Source: Methanoregula sp. PtaU1.Bin051
GTDB taxonomy: Archaea; Halobacteriota; Methanomicrobia; Methanomicrobiales; Methanospirillaceae
Direction: 5' to 3'
Length of the DNA: 64,000 nucleotides
Assembly: GCA_002067895.1 (NCBI GenBank)
Contig: MVRE01000006.1
Coordinates: forward strand, 287,849-351,848
Below the pieces are notes generated by a model. That model was not told where the DNA came from, did no database searches, and saw only the letters and a list, made by a program, of their open reading frames with translations. Positions within the stretch are counted from its first letter, which is position 1, and every line of letters begins with the position of its first letter. Below, piece after piece: positions 1 to 6,318 of the stretch. Position numbers and translations under genes: made by a program.

Positions 1-203
1 AACTTCGCCATCTGCCCGAGCAGTTCGTAGCATTCGGGGTACTGCCTGAATGCTGCGGCAAAGGGGTATTTCGATACCGCCTCTGTGAATTTCCCGTACT
101 TTACTGCCCGTAGTTCCTTTCGGAGATCTCGGGCAAGATCCGCAATCTTCCCGGTATGCCCGTGGCAGTCGAGGCAGCAGAGCCCGCAAATACGTGACAA
201 CAT
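1..203 (-). CDS. DUF3795-type cysteine-containing protein (partial, runs off the left edge)
   Basis: The reverse strand opens with ATG at 203 and stays open to base 1, giving 67 residues without a stop. The N-terminus reads MLSRICGLCCLDCHGHTGKI, followed by a charged helix and a KYxxFxxAxSKYPF stretch ending in ECYELLGQM. This matches my knowledge of DUF3795 proteins, small cysteine-containing archaeal and bacterial proteins thought to bind metal. Function is unknown. The C-terminus lies outside the window. A TATA-like stretch lies at about 229-238 on the same strand. Confidence 0.6.
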   Translation of the reverse strand, partial: MLSRICGLCCLDCHGHTGKIADLARDLRKELRAVKYGKFTEAVSKYPFAAAFRQYPECYELLGQMAK

Positions 204-321
204 CTATTTCTTCCATGGGGAAGTGTTCCCTTTAAAAGTTTAAACTGGTGCTGCGCGCGGAGTGCAAATGAGCCGGTATTTAAACTGGTAAAAAGGTAGT
301 TGCATCAGTCTTTCCCGGCTA
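204..321. promoter_or_regulatory. Intergenic promoter region with a direct repeat
   Basis: This stretch separates the start of the DUF3795 gene from the end of moaE. It holds two copies of TTTAAACTGGT at 239-249 and 279-289, exactly 40 bp apart, and an AT-rich TTTAAA stretch suited to a TATA box for the leftward gene. A role as a paired regulator site is inference. Confidence 0.35.
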
Positions 322-744
322 TTATACTGTTTTTCCCGACCCGTGGGAGTGCTCGCCGGGCACCCAGCGGCCGCCATCCCTCGTGAGTTCCTTCTTCCAG
401 ATGGGGACTTTTACCTTGATCTCCTCGATGATGAACCGGGATCCCGCATACGCCTCCTGCCGGTGCCCCGCGGATACCACGATTGCGAGGATGTTCTCGC
501 CAATGGCAAGCCGCCCGATCCGGTGGACGATGTCGACATGGAGGAGCGAAAACTTCGCCGTTGCCTCCTTTGCAATCTTTTCAAGTTCCGGCAGCGCGAC
601 TTCGGTGTATGCCTCCAGTTCGATCTCCCGGATGTCGTCGTCGCGTACGATCCCGTCAAAGACAACGATCGCCCCGGTACCGGGTTTCCTCGCTTCCGTA
701 ACCAGTTGAGCGATATTTACGTCTTCTTTCTGGATAGCAATCAT
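322..744 (-). CDS. moaE: Molybdopterin synthase catalytic subunit MoaE
   Basis: Large subunit of molybdopterin synthase, which inserts the dithiolene sulfurs into precursor Z (cPMP) during Mo/W cofactor synthesis. The 140-residue product from ATG 744 (MIAIQKEDVN) has the family core: GAIVVFDGIVRDD, HRIGRLAIGE, an AGHRQEAYAG segment and PIWKKE, whose lysines match the active-site lysines of MoaE. The reading frame can be extended upstream to 828, but that part overlaps the moaD-like gene and lacks family similarity, so 744 is the better start. It is last in a moeB-moaD-moaE operon. The cofactor would serve formate and formylmethanofuran dehydrogenases. Confidence 0.9.
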   Translation of the reverse strand: MIAIQKEDVNIAQLVTEARKPGTGAIVVFDGIVRDDDIREIELEAYTEVALPELEKIAKEATAKFSLLHVDIVHRIGRLAIGENILAIVVSAGHRQEAYAGSRFIIEEIKVKVPIWKKELTRDGGRWVPGEHSHGSGKTV

Positions 745-760
745 CGGACCACGTTCCCTG

Positions 761-1039
761 TCACCCGCCTGCAACCGGTGGAAAGACGGCAATCTCGTCG
801 CCATCGGAGATACCGGTCCTTCCGGCATCCGAAACGTCGACCCGTTTCCCGTTCTGCATCAGGATCACGAACTCGCGGAAATTCCCGCTTTCATCGAAAA
901 TGGCATTATAGCCTTCCCTGTTCTTTTCTGTAACCGACCGGACAAGATCTGCGATGTTTGTCCCGTCTTTAAATCCCGCCATACTCTCGGCCCCGAGCAG
1001 TTCCCGGAACCTGGCAAAAAAACGGATCCTTACCGTCAT
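761..1039 (-). CDS. moaD: MoaD/ThiS-family ubiquitin-like sulfur carrier
   Basis: A 92-residue beta-grasp sulfur carrier starting MTVRIRFFARFRELLG and ending VFPPVAGG. The C-terminal di-glycine is the residue pair that is adenylated and thiocarboxylated. Its place between an E1-like enzyme and MoaE indicates the small subunit of molybdopterin synthase. Archaeal members of this family (SAMPs) can also be conjugated to proteins, so a second role is possible. The ATG at 1039 overlaps the stop of the upstream E1-like gene in an ATGA arrangement, which favours it over the longer frame starting at 1090. Confidence 0.88.
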   Translation of the reverse strand: MTVRIRFFARFRELLGAESMAGFKDGTNIADLVRSVTEKNREGYNAIFDESGNFREFVILMQNGKRVDVSDAGRTGISDGDEIAVFPPVAGG

Positions 1040-1791
1040 CGTACCCTCTTGTGCATCGTTGTATTCTTTGAAGTGCTGCATACCGGGCATGCCGGGTTCC
1101 GTTCAACCGCCATCTCCTCGGCGCGCGACGCTTTGCCGTCCCAGATGAAGAGCCGGTTTGCTAGGAGGTCCCCGTCTTTAACAAGATACTTGATGACCTC
1201 CGTTGCCTGGATCGCACCGATAACCCCCGGGGTCGTACCGACTACGGGGGAGACCTCTTCCGGCGGGGCTTTTGGAAAGATGCAGGCAAGGCAGGGGGTT
1301 TTATCCGGAATGATCGTCGTTGCCTGCCCGAAAAATCCCTGGATGGCCCCATGGAATAACGGGATTTTCTTTTCAAGAGCGGCCCTGTTCAGGATATACC
1401 GGGCGGGGAAATTGTCCAGCGCGTCGACAATGCCGTCTGCATTTCCGACAAGCTTCGAAACGTTCTTTTCACCGATTGCGGCAGTTATGGCATTCACTTC
1501 GGTATCCGGATTGATCTCCGTAAGCTTCTCCGCAATGGATGAGCTCTTCTCCCTTCCGATGTCACGGTCGTAGTGCAGGATCTGCCGGTTGAGGTTGCTT
1601 TGTTCGACAATGTCACGGTCAACGATTGTAATCTTGCCGATGCCGGCAACGGCAAGGTATATCGCGACCGGGCAGCCAAGACCCCCTGCCCCTGCGATGA
1701 AGATTTCGGATTGTTTCAGTCTCTCCTGCCCTTCTTCCAAAAAGAGCAGGATCTGCCGTTGATACCGTTCAAGTTCGCGCCGTGATATCAT
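1036..1791 (-). CDS. moeB: E1-like adenylyltransferase (MoeB/ThiF/HesA family)
   Basis: Activates the C-terminal glycine of ubiquitin-like sulfur carriers by ATP-dependent adenylation. The 251-residue protein has the nucleotide-binding GAGGLGC loop near residue 36, the DxDxVExSNLNRQ segment that positions ATP, and two zinc-binding pairs (CLAC and CPVC). At the place where many E1-like enzymes carry a catalytic cysteine this protein reads VVGTTPGVIG, without cysteine, so it may adenylate without forming a thioester, as described for MoeB. It heads the leftward moeB-moaD-moaE operon and may also serve the ubiquitin-like protein at 4947-5141, since no second E1 is visible. Confidence 0.88.
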   Translation of the reverse strand: MISRRELERYQRQILLFLEEGQERLKQSEIFIAGAGGLGCPVAIYLAVAGIGKITIVDRDIVEQSNLNRQILHYDRDIGREKSSSIAEKLTEINPDTEVNAITAAIGEKNVSKLVGNADGIVDALDNFPARYILNRAALEKKIPLFHGAIQGFFGQATTIIPDKTPCLACIFPKAPPEEVSPVVGTTPGVIGAIQATEVIKYLVKDGDLLANRLFIWDGKASRAEEMAVERNPACPVCSTSKNTTMHKRVR

Positions 1792-1965
1792 TGTTCATCC
1801 TGCCATAATCTACAGATGTGTGACCGTTCCGGATCCGATTTTTTGTTTGTCTGCAGGTTCTTTTTGTTCACCCTTGATGATGTAATTATTTATTGAAGAT
1901 TGCCGGCATTCTTCCGCCACACAAATGTACTTTAGGCCGGAAACGCGATAACTTAAGGTTGTGAT
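1792..1965. promoter_or_regulatory. Divergent promoter region between moeB and the HTH-larE-fdhD operon
   Basis: 174 bp between two diverging operons that both serve cofactor sulfuration. An AT-rich GTAATTATTTATTG stretch at about 1880-1893 is a candidate TATA element. No open frame of note is present. Confidence 0.35.
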
Positions 1966-1968
1966 GTG

Positions 1969-2340
1969 ATGGAGGCCCCGTGCCAGAAGATTGTCTGGGA
2001 TGTACTGCCGGCAATCCGTGCGGTGATAGCAGTAGAGCTTGTCAGACGCGGTGTCTCACAGACACGGGCGGCAAAGATGCTGGAGATCGCCCCGTCGGCA
2101 GTATCCCAGTACCTGTCCGGCAAGCGCGGGTACCGCATCGAGTTCGATGACGACGTGAAGAAGTCCATCGGGCAGCTGGCGCAGGATCTCAGGGAGGGAC
2201 GGGTCAGGAATAACCTCGTTCAGAGGATCTGCGATATCTGCCGCCAGTTGCGCGATGAAAAGGACCGGTGCGGGAAGGACCAGAGCCGGTGCAGCCCCCC
2301 TCCCGCGACGGGTTCCAAGCGGCGGAGATCCAATCGGTAA
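1969..2340 (+). CDS. HTH transcriptional regulator with cysteine motif (COG2522-like)
   Basis: A roughly 123-residue archaeal regulator. An XRE-type helix-turn-helix is seen at about residues 30-60 (VSQTRAAKMLEIAPSAVSQYLSGKRG). Distal to it is a CDICRQLRDEKDRC segment, and a further cysteine lies near the N-terminus (PCQK). I recall archaeal COG2522-like proteins sharing this pattern, which may bind metal or an Fe-S cluster; that is inference. The start is ATG 1969, or GTG 1966 immediately before it. It lies 16 bp upstream of larE and likely controls the larE-fdhD operon or the divergent mo genes. Confidence 0.75.
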   Translation: MEAPCQKIVWDVLPAIRAVIAVELVRRGVSQTRAAKMLEIAPSAVSQYLSGKRGYRIEFDDDVKKSIGQLAQDLREGRVRNNLVQRICDICRQLRDEKDRCGKDQSRCSPPPATGSKRRRSNR

Positions 2341-2356
2341 CGGGGTCTTGTCTCAT

Positions 2357-3154
2357 ATGGAATTGTCTGACAGGAAGGCCCTGCTTAAAAAAATTATTGC
2401 GGATAAAGGGTCGATGCTGGTCGCATTCTCTGGCGGTGTCGATTCCGGGCTCCTCGCATATCTGGCCCGGAACCTGTTAAAAGAAAAATGCCGGTGCGTT
2501 CTCCTTGACAGCCCGGTTATGCCCCGCGATGAGATCCGTCAGGCGGAGGAGATTGCAAAGAACCTCGGGCTTGCCCTTGAGATCATTCCCGCCCCGCTCA
2601 TGGAATCCGCGCACTTCAGGGGTAACCTGAAAGAACGGTGCTACCACTGCAAAAAGATACTGTCGGGGATTTTAAAGAAGAGGGCAGAAGAACTGGCCCT
2701 GTCCTGCGTTGCCGACGGCCTCAATGTAACGGACACCGGAGAATACCGGCCCGGAATCCGTGCGAGCGATGAAGAGGGCATCCTCCACCCGTTTATCGAA
2801 GCCGGAATAACAAAGGAGGAGATCAGGGCCATTGCACGGGAAAACCGGCTCCCGTTCTGGGACAAGCCTTCAGCAGCCTGTCTTTCTTCCCGGATCCCAT
2901 ACGGGGAAGAGATCACGGAAAAGAAGCTTCTGATGATCGAGAAAGCGGAAGGGTACCTCCACCGGCTGGGGATCCGGCAGCTGAGAGTCAGGCTGCATGG
3001 AAAAATGGCGCGGATTGAGGCTGACGATGAGGGAATGGCAACAATTTTTGCCAATAAAGGTGAAGTGGTAAAAGTATTCGAAGAGATCGGGTTTTCCTCT
3101 GTAACCCTCGACCTTGCCGGCTACCGCAGAGGGAGCATGGACGAAACGATCTGA
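2357..3154 (+). CDS. larE: LarE-like ATP-dependent sacrificial sulfur transferase
   Basis: PP-loop ATP pyrophosphatase of the LarE family. The 265-residue protein shows the SGGVDSG ATP loop at about residues 24-30, a CYHCKK pair, EYRPGIRASDE, and the KPSAACLSSRIPYG segment that contains the cysteine donating its sulfur in characterised LarE proteins, then a C-terminal RVRLHGKMARIE motif. LarE normally makes the nickel-pincer cofactor of lactate racemase with LarB and LarC; neither is in this window. Start ATG 2357 is chosen because the family begins just before the ATP loop; the upstream extension overlaps the regulator. It is followed 18 bp later by fdhD. Confidence 0.88.
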   Translation: MELSDRKALLKKIIADKGSMLVAFSGGVDSGLLAYLARNLLKEKCRCVLLDSPVMPRDEIRQAEEIAKNLGLALEIIPAPLMESAHFRGNLKERCYHCKKILSGILKKRAEELALSCVADGLNVTDTGEYRPGIRASDEEGILHPFIEAGITKEEIRAIARENRLPFWDKPSAACLSSRIPYGEEITEKKLLMIEKAEGYLHRLGIRQLRVRLHGKMARIEADDEGMATIFANKGEVVKVFEEIGFSSVTLDLAGYRRGSMDETI

Positions 3155-3172
3155 CTGGACAGGTGGTATGCG

Positions 3173-3997
3173 ATGAAGAAAAAAGAACCCGGCAACGATC
3201 CGGAAGCCATGGCCGGTATTGGAGAGGATCGCCGGATGTACAGGGGTATCCCCGCCATCCAGATCTCCGGCGACCATGCGTCAAGGGTGACTCACGAGGT
3301 TATCGAGGAGATCCCGTATGCGCTCTTCATCAACGGCCGTCATGCCATGACGGCGATGATGAGCCCGGTCCGGCTCGAAGATTTTGTCACCGGTTACCTC
3401 TTTACGGAACAGATCATAAAAAAGCCGGAGGAGATCGAGTCGATTAGGATCGAGAAGAACCGGATCAGCGTGATCACAAAAAACCTGTTCAAGGTTGTCG
3501 GGCCCAAGAAGACCATCCTCTCGGGCTGCGGGGGCAGCACGTCCTATATCGATACGGAAAAATTACCGAAAATACGCTCGGACCTGACGATTACGGCACA
3601 GATGATCCGGGACAGGACAAAGGAAGGGCTCGAATCCGACCTGCATGTCAAGACCGGGGGCATCCATGTTGTCGTTCTGGCTGACAAGGAGGGCATTATT
3701 ACATGCGCCGAAGACATCGGGAGGCATAATGCAATGGACCGGGTGATCGGTTACGGGTTGGGGAACGGCACCGACTTTTCAAAGACCTTCGTTATCTGTT
3801 CCGGCAGGATCTCCTCCGAAATGGCCCGCAAGTGCCTGACCGCCAATATCCCGATCATGATCTCACGGGGTGCGACAACAACGCTTGCCATCGATATCGC
3901 AAAAAGGACCGGCTTAACCGTCGTCGCCTTTGCCCGCAGCATGAAGATGATGGTTTATACGAACCCGGAACGCATCGAAGACGCCCGGGTGCCCTGA
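3173..3997 (+). CDS. fdhD: FdhD formate dehydrogenase accessory sulfurtransferase
   Basis: Delivers sulfur to the Mo/W-bis-PGD cofactor of formate dehydrogenase. The 274-residue protein has FdhD landmarks: IPYALFINGRHAMTAMM, FVTGYLFTE, CAEDIGRHNAMDRVIGYGL and FVICSGRISSEM. At the sulfur-transfer loop it reads SGCGGSTS, keeping the first cysteine of the CxxC of E. coli FdhD but with serine for the second. It is third in the HTH-larE-fdhD operon, which fits formate use by a hydrogenotrophic or formatotrophic methanogen. A ribosome-binding AGGTGG lies just upstream of ATG 3173. Confidence 0.92.
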   Translation: MKKKEPGNDPEAMAGIGEDRRMYRGIPAIQISGDHASRVTHEVIEEIPYALFINGRHAMTAMMSPVRLEDFVTGYLFTEQIIKKPEEIESIRIEKNRISVITKNLFKVVGPKKTILSGCGGSTSYIDTEKLPKIRSDLTITAQMIRDRTKEGLESDLHVKTGGIHVVVLADKEGIITCAEDIGRHNAMDRVIGYGLGNGTDFSKTFVICSGRISSEMARKCLTANIPIMISRGATTTLAIDIAKRTGLTVVAFARSMKMMVYTNPERIEDARVP

Positions 3998-4009
3998 TTT
4001 CCGGAGCTA

Positions 4010-4945
4010 TCACAGCAGGGATGCAATCAGCTGGCATGTCTGGCAGACCGTGCCCGAGCATGGCTCCCCGCATTCCCTGCACCGGTTGATAGCCCCGCCA
4101 AGCGGGATGCCGTCAAGTACGGATGTCAGGCGCTCTTTTCCGGAAACAAGTCTTTTCATGGTGCCCGGGTGCCGGTACTCCAGCGAGCTTAAGCGGGACC
4201 GGATCTCAGCCCGCAGCGCATAGCGGGTGTACGGGCACTCGGGGAGTTCCGGGAAACGGCCCCTGGCCATGAGGAAGACCGCGATCTCCTTCTCCGATAT
4301 GTCTTTGAGTGGTTTTATCCGCGGGATAAAACAGTCGCCGGAACGCGAACTGCTGTCGCGTACGAGCCGCGCAAGGTCTCCCCGCAGGGCATTCATCAGA
4401 ACCGATTGCGCTTCGTCATCGAGGTTATGGCCGGTCGCAATTTTTGTTGCCCCGGCAGCTTGTGCAGCGGATAAGAGCGCTTTCCTCCGCAGGATTCCGC
4501 AGATGCTGCAGGCCCGCTCTTTCTGACTCTCCAGGATCGCATCAAGATCTTTCCCGAAAAGGCCGGAAAATGAGACGATTACCTGTTCGATTCCCAGTTC
4601 CTCTGCAAGGCTCTCTGCCGACCGGATCGTGTCGCTGCGGTAACCGGCAATCCCTTCATCGACCGTTATTGCAACGAGCGTGATATCGTCACTTGCCGTT
4701 ACCAGATCCCTGAGCAGGAGTAGGAGCGCGGTGCTGTCTTTCCCTCCGGAAAAGGCAACCGCGATCCGGTCGCCGGGGGCGATCATGGCATGGGAAGTGA
4801 TCGTCTCCCTGACCCTTTCTGACAAGTCGGCTGCAAAGTGCTCCGCACAGAGCTGGCGATTGCGATCTCTCAGCCGGATTACGGAAAGCTCGTTGCAGAG
4901 AGCACACCGGATCCTGCCGTCATTTCCCGGATCAGAAGTCGCCAT
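4010..4945 (-). CDS. tRNA 2-thiolation protein TtuA/Ncs6 family
   Basis: PP-loop enzyme that thiolates uridine or ribothymidine in tRNA using a ubiquitin-like sulfur carrier. The 311-residue protein has an N-terminal zinc knuckle (CALC ... CAEH), the FSGGKDST ATP loop near residue 66, the CSICGILRRKAL segment with two cysteines that hold the Fe-S cluster in TtuA-type enzymes, GHNLDDEAQSVLMN, and a C-terminal zinc knuckle (CRECGEPC ... CQTC). It follows the ubiquitin-like gene by one base, so enzyme and sulfur donor are co-expressed. The leftward direction is convergent with fdhD, 12 bp away. Confidence 0.9.
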   Translation of the reverse strand: MATSDPGNDGRIRCALCNELSVIRLRDRNRQLCAEHFAADLSERVRETITSHAMIAPGDRIAVAFSGGKDSTALLLLLRDLVTASDDITLVAITVDEGIAGYRSDTIRSAESLAEELGIEQVIVSFSGLFGKDLDAILESQKERACSICGILRRKALLSAAQAAGATKIATGHNLDDEAQSVLMNALRGDLARLVRDSSSRSGDCFIPRIKPLKDISEKEIAVFLMARGRFPELPECPYTRYALRAEIRSRLSSLEYRHPGTMKRLVSGKERLTSVLDGIPLGGAINRCRECGEPCSGTVCQTCQLIASLL

Positions 4946-4946
4946 T

Positions 4947-5141
4947 TCAGCCCCCGTGTGCGATCCTGATGATCCGGATCGTGTCGCTGCCGCCTACAAC
5001 CCATTCCTCCGGTACGACATTGCCCCCAACCGAGACGATAACTTCCAGCGGATTGATCCCGAACCGTTCGAGGATCGACCCGACCGTGCACCTGTCTCCA
5101 CAGATGTCGTACGAGCTGGAATCCGGCAGGATAACAATCAT
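4947..5141 (-). CDS. Small ubiquitin-like sulfur carrier paired with TtuA/Ncs6
   Basis: A 64-residue beta-grasp protein starting MIVILPDSSSYDICGDRC and ending IRIIRIAHGG. The C-terminal di-glycine marks a MoaD/ThiS/SAMP-type carrier that becomes thiocarboxylated. Its stop lies one base before the ttuA-like start, so it is probably the TtuB-type or SAMP2-type donor for tRNA thiolation. Activation would need an E1-like enzyme such as the one at 1036-1791. Confidence 0.85.
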   Translation of the reverse strand: MIVILPDSSSYDICGDRCTVGSILERFGINPLEVIVSVGGNVVPEEWVVGGSDTIRIIRIAHGG

Positions 5142-5230
5142 ATTCTCAAGTACGGTTTCGTTCTTTCACCCTTTGGTCTTTTCTTAGCGCTGCCTTTTTG
5201 CCTGCGGGATGAAAAGAATAGGATACAGGT

Positions 5231-6154
5231 ATGGCAGCAGCGCCGGATAACAAGGTCCTCTCATCAGAGATCCTCCGGTTGAAAGAGGAGAGGGACGCGA
5301 TCATCCTCGCCCATAATTACCAAATCGGGCCGATACAGGACATTGCCGACATTACGGGGGACTCCCTCGAGCTTGCCCGTGCCGCTGCGCGAATGGAGGG
5401 GGACGTGATTGTCTTCTGCGGGGTGGATTTCATGGCAGAGACCGCAGCGATCCTCTCGCCGGAGAAGATTGTCGTGCTGCCTGCCGCAGACGCCTGCTGC
5501 CCGATGGCGGGGATGATCACCGCGGACGAACTCAGGCTGGCGAAGTCGAAGAACCCGGATGCCGCCGTTGTATGCTACGTAAACTCGACCGCAGAGGTCA
5601 AGGCCGAGAGCGATATCTGCTGCACCTCATCGAATGCGGTTGCCGTCGTGCAGTCGCTCACGGAAGACCGGGTGATCTTCGTCCCTGACCGGAACCTGGC
5701 CCTGTATGCGGCCCGGTTCACGGACAAGGAGATCCTGCCATGGGATGGGTTCTGCATCGTCCATGACCGTATCACTGCAGGACATGTGCAGGAAGCACGG
5801 AAGCGCCACCCTTCTGCAACCGTGCTTGTCCACCCGGAATGCCGCCCGGATGTTATCGATGCTGCCGACCATGTAGCGAGCACATCGGGTATTATCCGGT
5901 ATGTCTGCAGTTCTTCGGACAAGGAGTTCATCATCGGCACGGAGATCGGCATCCTGCACCGGCTGAATAAGGACTGCCCGAAAAAAACCTGCCACCCGCT
6001 CTCAGAATCGATGGTATGCACAAATATGAAGAAGACAGATCTTGCCATGGTGTGCGACGCCCTCACAACACTCCGCCCGAGGATTACCGTGCCGGAGGAG
6101 ACGGCAGCACGGGCCCGGCGTGCTATTACAAGGATGCTTTCGGTTGACGCCTGA
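5231..6154 (+). CDS. nadA: Quinolinate synthase NadA
   Basis: Makes quinolinate from iminoaspartate and dihydroxyacetone phosphate in de novo NAD synthesis, using a [4Fe-4S] cluster. The 307-residue protein has NadA motifs: AHNYQIGPIQDIAD, VVCYVNSTAEVKAESDICC, HPECRPDV, a TEIGILHRL segment and CxxxxCHPLSESMVCTNMKKT. The three cluster cysteines are in place. The length is typical. NadB or aspartate dehydrogenase and NadC are not adjacent, so it appears as a single gene, with start ATG 5231 after a short AGGT ribosome-binding site. Confidence 0.95.
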   Translation: MAAAPDNKVLSSEILRLKEERDAIILAHNYQIGPIQDIADITGDSLELARAAARMEGDVIVFCGVDFMAETAAILSPEKIVVLPAADACCPMAGMITADELRLAKSKNPDAAVVCYVNSTAEVKAESDICCTSSNAVAVVQSLTEDRVIFVPDRNLALYAARFTDKEILPWDGFCIVHDRITAGHVQEARKRHPSATVLVHPECRPDVIDAADHVASTSGIIRYVCSSSDKEFIIGTEIGILHRLNKDCPKKTCHPLSESMVCTNMKKTDLAMVCDALTTLRPRITVPEETAARARRAITRMLSVDA

Positions 6155-6318
6155 CACGGCGCAGGGCCTGTTATCCGACAGGAATTGATCCATGCCGCTC
6201 CATCGGCACGCCACGGAGGCCACCGTTTCCGAAGCTATTCGGCTCCCTCTGTTGTTGTTTTCGCTACAAATGTTTTATCAGGTGTTCATACCAATCTTAT
6301 CCTCCATTAGGATAACCC

